Shown one piece after another: positions 15,071 through 23,407 of a DNA stretch of 64,000 nt; the stretch's first letter is position 1, and every line of letters begins with the position of its first letter. Location of the stretch: assembly GCA_902489645.1 (NCBI GenBank), contig CABUAW010000001.1, positions 56,529 through 120,528 on the forward strand. Direction: 5' to 3'. This DNA is from an uncultured Lachnospiraceae bacterium. GTDB lineage: Bacteria; Bacillota; Clostridia; Lachnospirales; Lachnospiraceae. A program made the translations under genes and the position numbers. The notes below the pieces were generated by a model that was given only the letters and a program-made list of their open reading frames with translations, was not told where the DNA came from and did no database searches.

Positions 15071-18000
15071 TTAATGACAACCATGTTGTTCACATAAATA
15101 ATGTACCGTTGGATCAGTTGGGTCCCATGTATGCCATGAAGGAATTGGACTAAATCCCGGCTTTGCAATCGGACCTTCAGACTCATATGGCGTTATATAT
15201 ATCTCTGTTCCCAATGCACAATTATCGTAAATCCATTTAGCATCTCCCGCCTGAAGGCGAATACATCCTAACGACTGCGTAGTCCCCAGATAATTATACA
15301 TTAAATCAGTATATAACGTTGTAGGGTCTTGAATACGATAAGGTACTGAATGGAATAAATAATCTCCTGAAATCTGTGTACACCATTGAGCCTTAGAACC
15401 ACCGACCATTGTCAACCAACGGAATTTCATAGGCGAATAAAATGTCCCTGTTGGCGTAGCATTTCCACATGATGTAATCATTGCTTTCACTGGTACTGTA
15501 TAATTTCCATACTCATCTTTTGCAAATACAATTAAATAGTTTGACCACTTATACACTTTAATTAAATACGGACCCGATACAAGCCTAGAAACATCATTAT
15601 CAACTTCTCCACTTTCATTGATATAACGTTTATAGCCATCTATCCACCGCCAACTTCCTTCCCATTTCTCAGCTATGTTAAATTCGGCTCTATCAATATA
15701 CCTGGAATTTCCACCTGTACTTGCATAAACATCACATATAAAACTGCCTGCCGTTTTATGATTTTTCGTATGAATATCCGCACTCCATGAACCATCCGAA
15801 TTTTTTGTACCTGTATACCATACAAGGTCATCCTGGCCATTTTCCACACTCCAAGCTGGTAACTGTACCGTACTCACATTACTTTCCAAACCATATACTT
15901 TAACACGAACAGAACGAGTATCCAAAGTTTCTATACTCACTTTCGTCCCCAATTTCATACTTATGTTCGTACCTTTTACAAATTTCATCGCTCCATTGGA
16001 TGTTTGAATATAAGTATGTACAATATATTTTCCAGAATTCCACTGATGATTTATAGCATCCACTGTTACCCGATAACTGCCATCTTTTTGGCGAGGTGCA
16101 ATATACCAAAAAATGTCGCTTTGGTCTGACTTCGTCCACACTGGAACGTATACTGTCTTGACATCTCTCTGGGAAGATGTTAGCAAAATACTAACGTCAA
16201 ATGTTCCCTTTTGCTGATTAATATTACTCACAACAACTTGATTCGTCGGCATACTGGTTGCATCAAAACTAAATGTCAAGTCCTTCAAGAAATGCATGCC
16301 TCCATTTCTATCTTGCAAATATGCATGCACATAATATGCGCCTAAATCTTTATGGTTATATAAAAGTACATCTGAGACATAATTTTGACCATCAGCCAAA
16401 GCTTCATACCAATAGATATCATCCTGGCCATTCTTTGCGCTCCAAACAGCAAAATAAATTTTTTCTGCTAGTCCTTGTGTCTGAGCATTAGATAATACTA
16501 ACCGCTTGGAATATAGGTTGTTATTTGAGACAGCCGAAAGTTCGCCAATACTGAATTGCAATGTACAGCTCTCAGCACCCAAGAAAATCATATTTCCCTG
16601 ATTATCTCGAACATATCCATGGAGTAAATATTTCCCTACGTTATATTGATGGTTTTTTATATCTCCGCTGACATGATAACTGCCATCTGACTGACGTTTT
16701 GCTTCATACCAATAGATATCACTCTGATTTGATGTTGTCCAAGCCGCTAAATAAACTGTATTAATACTATCTTCTGGCCGATTAACATATAATTTTACAT
16801 TAAACTTCCCTTTAGTATTATTGACGTCTACTAGTTTTACCTCATCTTTTGGTAGCGTATCTACACGAAATGTCATTGTCTTTAAAAGATGCATTTTCCC
16901 ATCTTTTCCCAAAATGTAAGCATGTGCATTATACGAACCTGCATCTCTATGATTAAAAAACATTACATCTGCAGAATAAGCATTTCCATTTGCCGCAGTC
17001 TCATACCAATAGATATCATCCTGACCATTTGCTTGACTCCAGACAGCAAAATAAACCTTATCTGCAATTCCTTGAGTTTGAACATCAGATAACAGCAATT
17101 TTGTAGAATACCCATTACTATTCATACTTTCTATGAAGTTTCCGGCGCTTAATTTCAATGTGCAATTTGTAGTGCCTATCAAAATCATATTTCCTTTTTT
17201 ATCCTTGACATACCCATGAAGTAAATACTGTCCTATATGATTCTGATGATTCTTTACATTTCCATTAACGAGATAACTGCCATCTGATTGACGTTTTGCC
17301 TCATACCAATAGATATCACTCTGATTTGATGTTGTCCAAGCCGCCAGATAAACCGTATCAATTTCGCTCTGACTTCGATTCAAATAGAGCTTTACATCAA
17401 ATTTTCCTTGATTATTATTAATATTGGCGACTTCCACCTTATCTTTCGGGAGTTTATCCACCTGGAATGTCATAGTTTTTACGAGTTGCATCCGCCCATC
17501 TTTTCCTGAAATATAGGCATGTACATTATATATACCTGTACTTTTATGATTATATAATAAAACATCCGCTGAATATGTACTTCCATTTGCAATAGCTTCA
17601 TACCAATAAATGTCGTCCTGTCCATTGACTTGACTCCAAACAGCGAAATAAACTTTCTCTGCAATTCCCTGGTCTTCCACAGAATCTAAAACTAATGTCC
17701 TAGAATATTCACCTATCGCTCCCTGATATAAATCTCCAACACTAATTTCATTCAAAACTACAGAAGAACTTGCGATAAAATTCATCTCTCCACTTTGAGA
17801 TTCTGCATAAATATGAATATAATAATTACCCAAATGATATTTATGATTCTTTATTTCAGCATTAACAAGATAACTGCCATCCGATTGTTTTTGTGCTCTA
17901 TACCAGTAGATATCACTCTGGTCCTTTTGATTCCACACAGGTACATAGACTGACTTTATCTCTGGGTTCTCTAGAATACCTTCAATATCAATTGAAAACT

Positions 18001-18316
18001 TACCATCAGATGCCACCCTTGACTCAACCCTTACACTTTCTGTCTTAGTCTGTATTTCAGGTTCTGGTTCCGGTTCCGACAATGTCATTATCTCTTGTTC
18101 TATTTGATTTGATTCCGTTTCTTGACTTATTTGCTCCGTAGTTGACTCAGAGATATATGTATCTGCCACCTGGACGCTTTCTGTTTCTGCTATGTCAGAT
18201 TCTTTTTCAGTCTCGACAACCGTCTCACCCTCAATTCCAGCTACAAACATTGGACTAGCCAAAAAGGTCATGCCCAAAGCTACAGAACATACAAATGAAA
18301 TAACTCTTTTTTTCAT
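15071..18316 (-). CDS. Secreted L,D-transpeptidase (YkuD) with eight GBS-Bsp-like repeats
   Basis: The 1081-residue protein has a signal peptide (MKKRVISFVCSVALG, cleavage near residue 27), a Glu/Thr-rich linker to about 95, and eight repeats of about 99 residues with centres near 139, 235, 338, 435, 535, 633, 737 and 835. Odd units carry QSDIYWY and even units carry GQDDIYWY, so the array alternates A-B. After a WxWIDGYKRYI segment comes a YkuD domain ending in LGTTQSLGCIRL; Cys1018 is the catalytic cysteine. YkuD enzymes make 3-3 cross-links or attach proteins to peptidoglycan; the repeats, found in streptococcal Bsp surface proteins, probably space the enzyme or bind the wall. It has its own promoter and lies next to phosphocholine-type genes. 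Confidence 0.9.
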   Translation of the reverse strand: MKKRVISFVCSVALGMTFLASPMFVAGIEGETVVETEKESDIAETESVQVADTYISESTTEQISQETESNQIEQEIMTLSEPEPEPEIQTKTESVRVESRVASDGKFSIDIEGILENPEIKSVYVPVWNQKDQSDIYWYRAQKQSDGSYLVNAEIKNHKYHLGNYYIHIYAESQSGEMNFIASSSVVLNEISVGDLYQGAIGEYSRTLVLDSVEDQGIAEKVYFAVWSQVNGQDDIYWYEAIANGSTYSADVLLYNHKSTGIYNVHAYISGKDGRMQLVKTMTFQVDKLPKDKVEVANINNNQGKFDVKLYLNRSQSEIDTVYLAAWTTSNQSDIYWYEAKRQSDGSYLVNGNVKNHQNHIGQYLLHGYVKDKKGNMILIGTTNCTLKLSAGNFIESMNSNGYSTKLLLSDVQTQGIADKVYFAVWSQANGQDDIYWYETAANGNAYSADVMFFNHRDAGSYNAHAYILGKDGKMHLLKTMTFRVDTLPKDEVKLVDVNNTKGKFNVKLYVNRPEDSINTVYLAAWTTSNQSDIYWYEAKRQSDGSYHVSGDIKNHQYNVGKYLLHGYVRDNQGNMIFLGAESCTLQFSIGELSAVSNNNLYSKRLVLSNAQTQGLAEKIYFAVWSAKNGQDDIYWYEALADGQNYVSDVLLYNHKDLGAYYVHAYLQDRNGGMHFLKDLTFSFDATSMPTNQVVVSNINQQKGTFDVSILLTSSQRDVKTVYVPVWTKSDQSDIFWYIAPRQKDGSYRVTVDAINHQWNSGKYIVHTYIQTSNGAMKFVKGTNISMKLGTKVSIETLDTRSVRVKVYGLESNVSTVQLPAWSVENGQDDLVWYTGTKNSDGSWSADIHTKNHKTAGSFICDVYASTGGNSRYIDRAEFNIAEKWEGSWRWIDGYKRYINESGEVDNDVSRLVSGPYLIKVYKWSNYLIVFAKDEYGNYTVPVKAMITSCGNATPTGTFYSPMKFRWLTMVGGSKAQWCTQISGDYLFHSVPYRIQDPTTLYTDLMYNYLGTTQSLGCIRLQAGDAKWIYDNCALGTEIYITPYESEGPIAKPGFSPIPSWHTWDPTDPTVHYLCEQHGCH

Positions 18317-18352
18317 AGTTTATCCCCCATATATAGTATCAATATACTAATA

Positions 18353-18381
18353 AATATACTATTATTTTTTTACCAACGCAA
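18353..18381 (-). promoter_or_regulatory. Promoter of the L,D-transpeptidase gene
   Basis: On the minus strand TTGCGT (18381-18376) and TATATT (18358-18353) are 17 bases apart, in a stretch with repeated TTAGTATATT. A GGGGGA ribosome site follows. This separates the gene from the lic genes upstream. Confidence 0.55.
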
Positions 18382-18391
18382 CAAAAGTTTT

Positions 18392-20143
18392 TCATAATAA
18401 ATAATTCACGTACTTTTCAGCCATATTATGCCAATTAGTTAATGCATCTCCTATGACAGCTCCACAAGATTCTCTATATAGTGCCCAAACAAACCAATAA
18501 TATGCAATAATAGCTGTATATGCCATAAAATGAAAAACTCTTTTTTCAGAGTAGGTATCCTGTAAATATTCTCTAATAAATTTTTCCGCTTGATTAAAAT
18601 CGTACATTGCATCAACAATATAATATCCAACATCGATACCCGGATCGGAATAACCAGAATATTCCCAGTCAATAAGAATTACTCTTCCATCTGGCTGAAT
18701 CATCCAATTAGGTCTATATGTGTCACCATGACAAAAGCATTTTTCGACTCCATCACCAATTGTCTTCTCATATAATCGGCCAATTTTCTCTTTAAGCGAA
18801 TCATATTTTTTAAAACAACCTGGGTTTTTCTTAACTAGCAGTCGTTCCATTTCCAAAGAATCTTCCCAAGGTTTCATACCATAGTCCATTGTTACATCCG
18901 CAGCATGAAGTTTACGTAAAACTTCTAGCACTTTTTTAGAATCCTCAAATGAACTGTATTCAGGCTCTCGAAACTTTGAAATAAATTGAGAAATTTTCCA
19001 TCCCTCATTTATATCGGCATAAATATAAGTAGGGTCCACTCCAATTTCTTTTGCCTTCATAAGGGATTTTTTTTCATTTCTTCTATTAATAATATTTTCA
19101 GTTCCATCTCCCGGATGGCGATAAATGTAATCCTCTTCGCCAATCCTAAAAACAAAAGAAGTATTTGTCAAACCTTCACTGACATTTCTAAAATCTATGA
19201 TATCTTCTTCATCACAACGAAATATCAACTTAATATTACGAATAATTTCACTATGAGTATTCTCCAAATATTGCTTATCAAACTTTCGAAGTTCTTCAAA
19301 ATAGTCAAATTCAAATATAGTTCCTAATTCATACTCTTTTAAATATATATCTGGCAATTGATTTAAATTTTCTTTTACAAGCCATTCCCAGAAAGCTTGA
19401 TCATAACGTCCAATTTTCCTATCTTTCTCTGCAATAGCCATAAACGCATCTGAAAAATCCTTTTTCCAAAAAGAATGTCCTAATAATATATACCCTTTCT
19501 CTCGCCCCTTTACCATTTTTATGATTTTACCACTTTCATCTACATCAACATACATTTCATTAGTAGCTTCATTTACGCACATGCCCGAATAAAACGTCTG
19601 ATATTCATACTGATTAAATGGATTTTCGACATAATAGCTGTCACTTACACATATGTATGTATTTTTTAATTCAGTCCTGGAAAGATATATACTTTCAATA
19701 TTATTTTTTACGTTAAAGGATGAATTAAAAATAAATTTTACATTGTATTTATTTTTTAAATAGAAAAACATCTCTTTTTTATATCCCAAAACAATTGTAA
19801 TATCAGTAATTCCTGCCTCTTGCAATTGCTTAATCTGACGCTCGATCAATTTTTCACCTTTTACCTCAAACAAGCCTTTTGGCTGCTCTAAGGACAACGG
19901 AATAAACCTTGTTGATGCACCAGCTGCTAGAATAATTGCATTTGAAACTTTATATGGCTCTAAGTCCTGAATTGCTTTCGTAGTTAATACACCATTTTCA
20001 TCCACATAACCATTTTCCGTAAGCATCCGAATAATATTTGAGTTATGTAGATTTTTTTTTAAAAAAATATCTGTTTTTGTCGATGCCCTTCCAACAAACC
20101 CATTATAAAAACTATTTAAAATATAAAACTCCTCTTTTTTCAT
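18392..20143 (-). CDS. Winged-helix / LicC-type nucleotidyltransferase / LicA-type kinase fusion
   Basis: The 583-residue protein has three parts. Residues 1-65 look like a winged helix (SNIIRMLTENGYVDENGVLTTKAI). Residues 68-300 form a nucleotidyltransferase with NAIILAAGASTRF and EQPKGLFEVKGEKLIERQI, as in LicC phosphocholine cytidylyltransferase. Residues 310-583 form a choline/ethanolamine-kinase-like domain with FCHGDTYRPNWM (catalytic Asp and Asn near 470) and LIDWEYSG. It should phosphorylate an amino alcohol such as choline and activate the product with CTP for LicD transfer. LicA and LicC are separate in Haemophilus and pneumococcus. No licB-type choline transporter is in the window. 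Confidence 0.87.
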   Translation of the reverse strand: MKKEEFYILNSFYNGFVGRASTKTDIFLKKNLHNSNIIRMLTENGYVDENGVLTTKAIQDLEPYKVSNAIILAAGASTRFIPLSLEQPKGLFEVKGEKLIERQIKQLQEAGITDITIVLGYKKEMFFYLKNKYNVKFIFNSSFNVKNNIESIYLSRTELKNTYICVSDSYYVENPFNQYEYQTFYSGMCVNEATNEMYVDVDESGKIIKMVKGREKGYILLGHSFWKKDFSDAFMAIAEKDRKIGRYDQAFWEWLVKENLNQLPDIYLKEYELGTIFEFDYFEELRKFDKQYLENTHSEIIRNIKLIFRCDEEDIIDFRNVSEGLTNTSFVFRIGEEDYIYRHPGDGTENIINRRNEKKSLMKAKEIGVDPTYIYADINEGWKISQFISKFREPEYSSFEDSKKVLEVLRKLHAADVTMDYGMKPWEDSLEMERLLVKKNPGCFKKYDSLKEKIGRLYEKTIGDGVEKCFCHGDTYRPNWMIQPDGRVILIDWEYSGYSDPGIDVGYYIVDAMYDFNQAEKFIREYLQDTYSEKRVFHFMAYTAIIAYYWFVWALYRESCGAVIGDALTNWHNMAEKYVNYLL

Positions 20144-20209
20144 AACTATAATGTCATAGACCTTTCTCTTTTTAAAACCCTAAGTTGACTATCTTCCTGT
20201 AATCAGAGG

Positions 20210-21139
20210 TCACCCTTCTTCTTGACCTGGATAATCCTTGTAGGAATCATCTAACAATACTAACTCATAGAAATTATCAATTTCTATAATATCAGACTTC
20301 TGACATTGACGAATTTCCACTTCGTAATTTTCACTTTTTAACACAAGCGGTACAAACTCCCAAAAATAATCAGAGCCTTTTTCTTCCTCTTCATAAACCT
20401 GTTTAAAATCCCTTCTAAGTTTCTCGCAATCCTCCTGTGTCCAATAGGAAATACCATAATAATTATAGCAATAAGTATTTCCTTTTTGATATTCCACAAT
20501 ATGACCCTGATTCATCTTGAAACTCCAATCGTCCGTTTCCAATGAATATGAGCCAAGAATATTGCTACAATATTGATATTTTGTAATAACATCGGGATTT
20601 GTAATATATAAATCTGCTTCACACAAATAACACTGATTTATTTTGTCTAACACCAACATGGCAGAAGAAATATTATTAGTCTTGTCATATATGTCGTTAT
20701 CTATCAGTTTTATAAAAGGATATTTTTTATAAAGTTCGTCAAATTTTTCCTTCTTATATCCCCGAACTAAGGTAATATCAGTAATTCCGACATTTACCAA
20801 TGCATCTAATAAAGTATCAATAATACGGATTCCATTCACGGTGACCAACGGCTTCGGTGTACTCCAAGTAACGGGAATCATACGCGAACCGAATCCCGCT
20901 GCTAAAATAATAGCCCTTTTCACACGATAAGGTTCCAATGCTTCTAAACCTTTAGCCGTAATAGACATAAAATTACCTTGTCTCGCAACAAGCCCCTCAT
21001 TAACTAATTTCTCTAAACTATTTGCAATCTGATTTCCTGAGATGTTCAATGCATCTGACAAACTCCTCTGCAAATAATCTCCATCTCCATTTTTTTCTAA
21101 AAATGCTAACACTTCAAACTGATACCGCGAAATTAACAT
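20210..21139 (-). CDS. Winged-helix / LicC-type nucleotidyltransferase
   Basis: I start at 21139 (MLISRYQFEVL), which has GAGGGG seven bases upstream, giving 309 residues. Residues 1-70 are a MarR-like winged helix (LQRSLSDALNISGNQIANSLEKLVNEGLV), joined by LTAKGLEALEPYRV-like linker to a nucleotidyltransferase (RAIILAAGFGSRM, STPKPLVTVNGIRIIDTLLDAL). The layout and linker match the first two parts of the LicC-LicA fusion downstream, so the two are paralogues, but this one lacks the kinase. It probably activates a different phosphorylated substituent. It lies directly after an opine-dehydrogenase family gene, which may make its substrate. Confidence 0.85.
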   Translation of the reverse strand: MLISRYQFEVLAFLEKNGDGDYLQRSLSDALNISGNQIANSLEKLVNEGLVARQGNFMSITAKGLEALEPYRVKRAIILAAGFGSRMIPVTWSTPKPLVTVNGIRIIDTLLDALVNVGITDITLVRGYKKEKFDELYKKYPFIKLIDNDIYDKTNNISSAMLVLDKINQCYLCEADLYITNPDVITKYQYCSNILGSYSLETDDWSFKMNQGHIVEYQKGNTYCYNYYGISYWTQEDCEKLRRDFKQVYEEEEKGSDYFWEFVPLVLKSENYEVEIRQCQKSDIIEIDNFYELVLLDDSYKDYPGQEEG

Positions 21140-21223
21140 TCCAATTCCCCTCATTCTATTTATGAGAATATATGCAAGATAAAAACTCTTACTAAGCCTC
21201 ATCAATTATATTAAATTACATAT

Positions 21224-22306
21224 TTATTTTGAATAAAATTCTATAAACTGTTGCAGGTTACGCATACCATAATCAGAAAATTTAAACTCCTGATTTGAAA
21301 TCCCCACCAAATTATAATACCAACTCAAAGTTTCCCTCATATTCGGAACTTTGCACCCTACAAAATCTGCAATCTGTACTAAGATTGTAAGTCCATACGG
21401 AAAATCTGCAGTAAAATACCTAGAAGTAAAATCTGGAACATACCCTCCTTTTACTTCTACAGCTGGGCTGGTCAATCCTTTAAATCCTCTGATACCAGAA
21501 ATTTTTTTTGTCATGGCCTCTGCTGTAGGACTATCGTAATGATTTTTCAAAGACTTGACATAAGACAAATCAAATTGATTCAATTTTCTACAAATTTCTT
21601 GTACTTCATTATCACAATCAAGAAGCAACTGTGAGGTCTCATTATTCCAATCTTCATAAAATAATGGAATATTTTTATAAACCATTCCTTCTTTGTAATC
21701 ACCAAACAAATTTTTAAGCCTAGTAGTATGAAGAATAGGATTTGACGGTGTAAGCGTCAAATTAAGATAATTAGGCAACCCTCTACAAGGCATATCGAAA
21801 ATACTCTCTACTATTTTTGCACACTCTTCTGCAGCACTATTTGGTAGAGCCGCCACAAAAAGCTCATCTCGATATCCTGTAGCACGAACCGTTTCACCAT
21901 ATTTCTCAAGTCTAGCAACACTTGGAACTCGTTGAAGTCCAAATACTATTGCCCCTTTTTCTATACAATCTTTAAAAACACATTCCCCACCACCGGTGCC
22001 AGGGATAATGCCAACTTTCATATTGCTATTAGTAAATGGCAACATCTTTTCAGCAATATCTTTCATACAATAAGCTGGCATTGTAATAAACACTATATCT
22101 GCATATTCAAAAGCAATCTTTGCATCATTAGTAGCTCCAACAATATTCCCACTATGTATTTCTTGGCCATACTCATTTACTATATTTAAATGTTTGCTAA
22201 TCTTATTCGGTTTAGAACCATAAATTCTAACATCATGCCCTTTTTCTGCACAATGAACAGCAAACTGTGTACCAACATTACCAGCACCTACTATTGTTAT
22301 ATTCAT
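21224..22306 (-). CDS. NAD/NADP octopine/nopaline dehydrogenase family protein
   Basis: From ATG 22306 (MNITIVGAGNVGTQ) the protein has 360 residues: an N-terminal Rossmann domain with GAGNVG and a helical C-terminal domain with LTLTPSNPILHTTRL and a NHYDSPTAEAMTKKI stretch that matches the family's His-containing active-site region. Opine dehydrogenases join an amino acid and a 2-keto acid by reductive condensation. Carboxyethyl-amino-acid groups of this type are known decorations of some bacterial polysaccharides. Placed between LicD and LicC-like genes, it may make a substituent for the surface polymer. The ribosome site is weak and a start at 22330 is possible. The 198-base gap upstream (22331-22528) holds only a small AT-rich hairpin. 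Confidence 0.82.
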   Translation of the reverse strand: MNITIVGAGNVGTQFAVHCAEKGHDVRIYGSKPNKISKHLNIVNEYGQEIHSGNIVGATNDAKIAFEYADIVFITMPAYCMKDIAEKMLPFTNSNMKVGIIPGTGGGECVFKDCIEKGAIVFGLQRVPSVARLEKYGETVRATGYRDELFVAALPNSAAEECAKIVESIFDMPCRGLPNYLNLTLTPSNPILHTTRLKNLFGDYKEGMVYKNIPLFYEDWNNETSQLLLDCDNEVQEICRKLNQFDLSYVKSLKNHYDSPTAEAMTKKISGIRGFKGLTSPAVEVKGGYVPDFTSRYFTADFPYGLTILVQIADFVGCKVPNMRETLSWYYNLVGISNQEFKFSDYGMRNLQQFIEFYSK

Positions 22307-22528
22307 ACATCCGTTACATACTCGCCACATTTCTTCAAACTAACTTGCCTAAAACCACAAATTAAGTTGCTTTCCCTAGGGTGTATTTTGGATTACCAAA
22401 ATTCTCAAAGGAATTTTTGATATATACGTGGCAAAATTAATGCTATACATTAAAGCATCAATCTAGTATGCTAAAATCCTTTCTTTACTAATTTACACCC
22501 TATCTATTTTTCAATCACACAAATCCTT

Positions 22529-23389
22529 CTATTTTTTAAACTCCAATATAACCGGCGCGTGATTTATCCTTTTCTCCAATGGCGGCAATTTCATATAATC
22601 ACCATAAGTTTGTCGCAATAACGAATCAGTATTATTTAGGATTGCAATAGTTGTATCGCCAAACTTAACATTTTTTACCGGAAACATCTCTGACTTTTTA
22701 ACCATTTTTTTTAATGCTGTCGGTTGACCAAAACAGGTAACTCTTGATGATTTATATTTATTATATTTTGTTGATTGTTCCTCAAATAGTTTGAACAATA
22801 AAGTTGGAGATACACGTAATATTTTCAAAGCACAACGTACAATTACGCATATACCTTTTGCCATTTTCTTTTTTATTCCACTATATGGAATTACTACAAC
22901 CGAATCCCCTGAAAGATATAACAATCTGTCTAGTACTGTTGTCACAAATAATTGTCTCTTCCTCTGCCTATATTTGGGTGCTACATAATCAAAAGGAAAA
23001 ATATCCATAAAAATTCCTTGTTCATATTTTACCTTCGTAGATAAAGCCGATACAAACTTTGTTCCCTTCATTTGTATTTTTGTTACACTAACAGCGCAAT
23101 TCGGTTCTGTCTTTGGAGAAATAATCTGATATTTATCTCCTAATTCCTTTTCTGCAATCTGCAAAAATTTCTCGAAATCATTCCTCATCATACCAACATC
23201 CAAATCATCATCCCACGGAATAAAACCTCCATGTCGAACAGCCCCTATAGCTGTTCCATAAACAGCAAAGTACGTCAAATGATATTTTTCACAAACCCAC
23301 TTAAAATCATTCAGCATTTCAATTAAAGTATCCTGAAGTTTCTCTAATACAACTGGATTATACTGTCTTGCTAGATTAATTTCTTTCAT
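22529..23389 (-). CDS. LicD-family phosphotransferase
   Basis: The 286-residue protein carries the LicD core YFAVYGTAIGAVRHGGFIPWDDDLDVGM (residues about 40-68), with the paired acidic residues WDDD-x-D that define this nucleotidyltransferase-fold family, and a C-terminal DSLLRQTYGDYMKLPP stretch. LicD proteins transfer phosphocholine or related groups from CDP carriers to surface glycans. TAAAGGAGAGGGG precedes the ATG. The gene ends the second polysaccharide module and leads to the LicC-type genes, so the module has both the activating and the transferring steps. Confidence 0.93.
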   Translation of the reverse strand: MKEINLARQYNPVVLEKLQDTLIEMLNDFKWVCEKYHLTYFAVYGTAIGAVRHGGFIPWDDDLDVGMMRNDFEKFLQIAEKELGDKYQIISPKTEPNCAVSVTKIQMKGTKFVSALSTKVKYEQGIFMDIFPFDYVAPKYRQRKRQLFVTTVLDRLLYLSGDSVVVIPYSGIKKKMAKGICVIVRCALKILRVSPTLLFKLFEEQSTKYNKYKSSRVTCFGQPTALKKMVKKSEMFPVKNVKFGDTTIAILNNTDSLLRQTYGDYMKLPPLEKRINHAPVILEFKK

Positions 23390-23407
23390 TTTCCAAACCC
23401 CTCTCCT

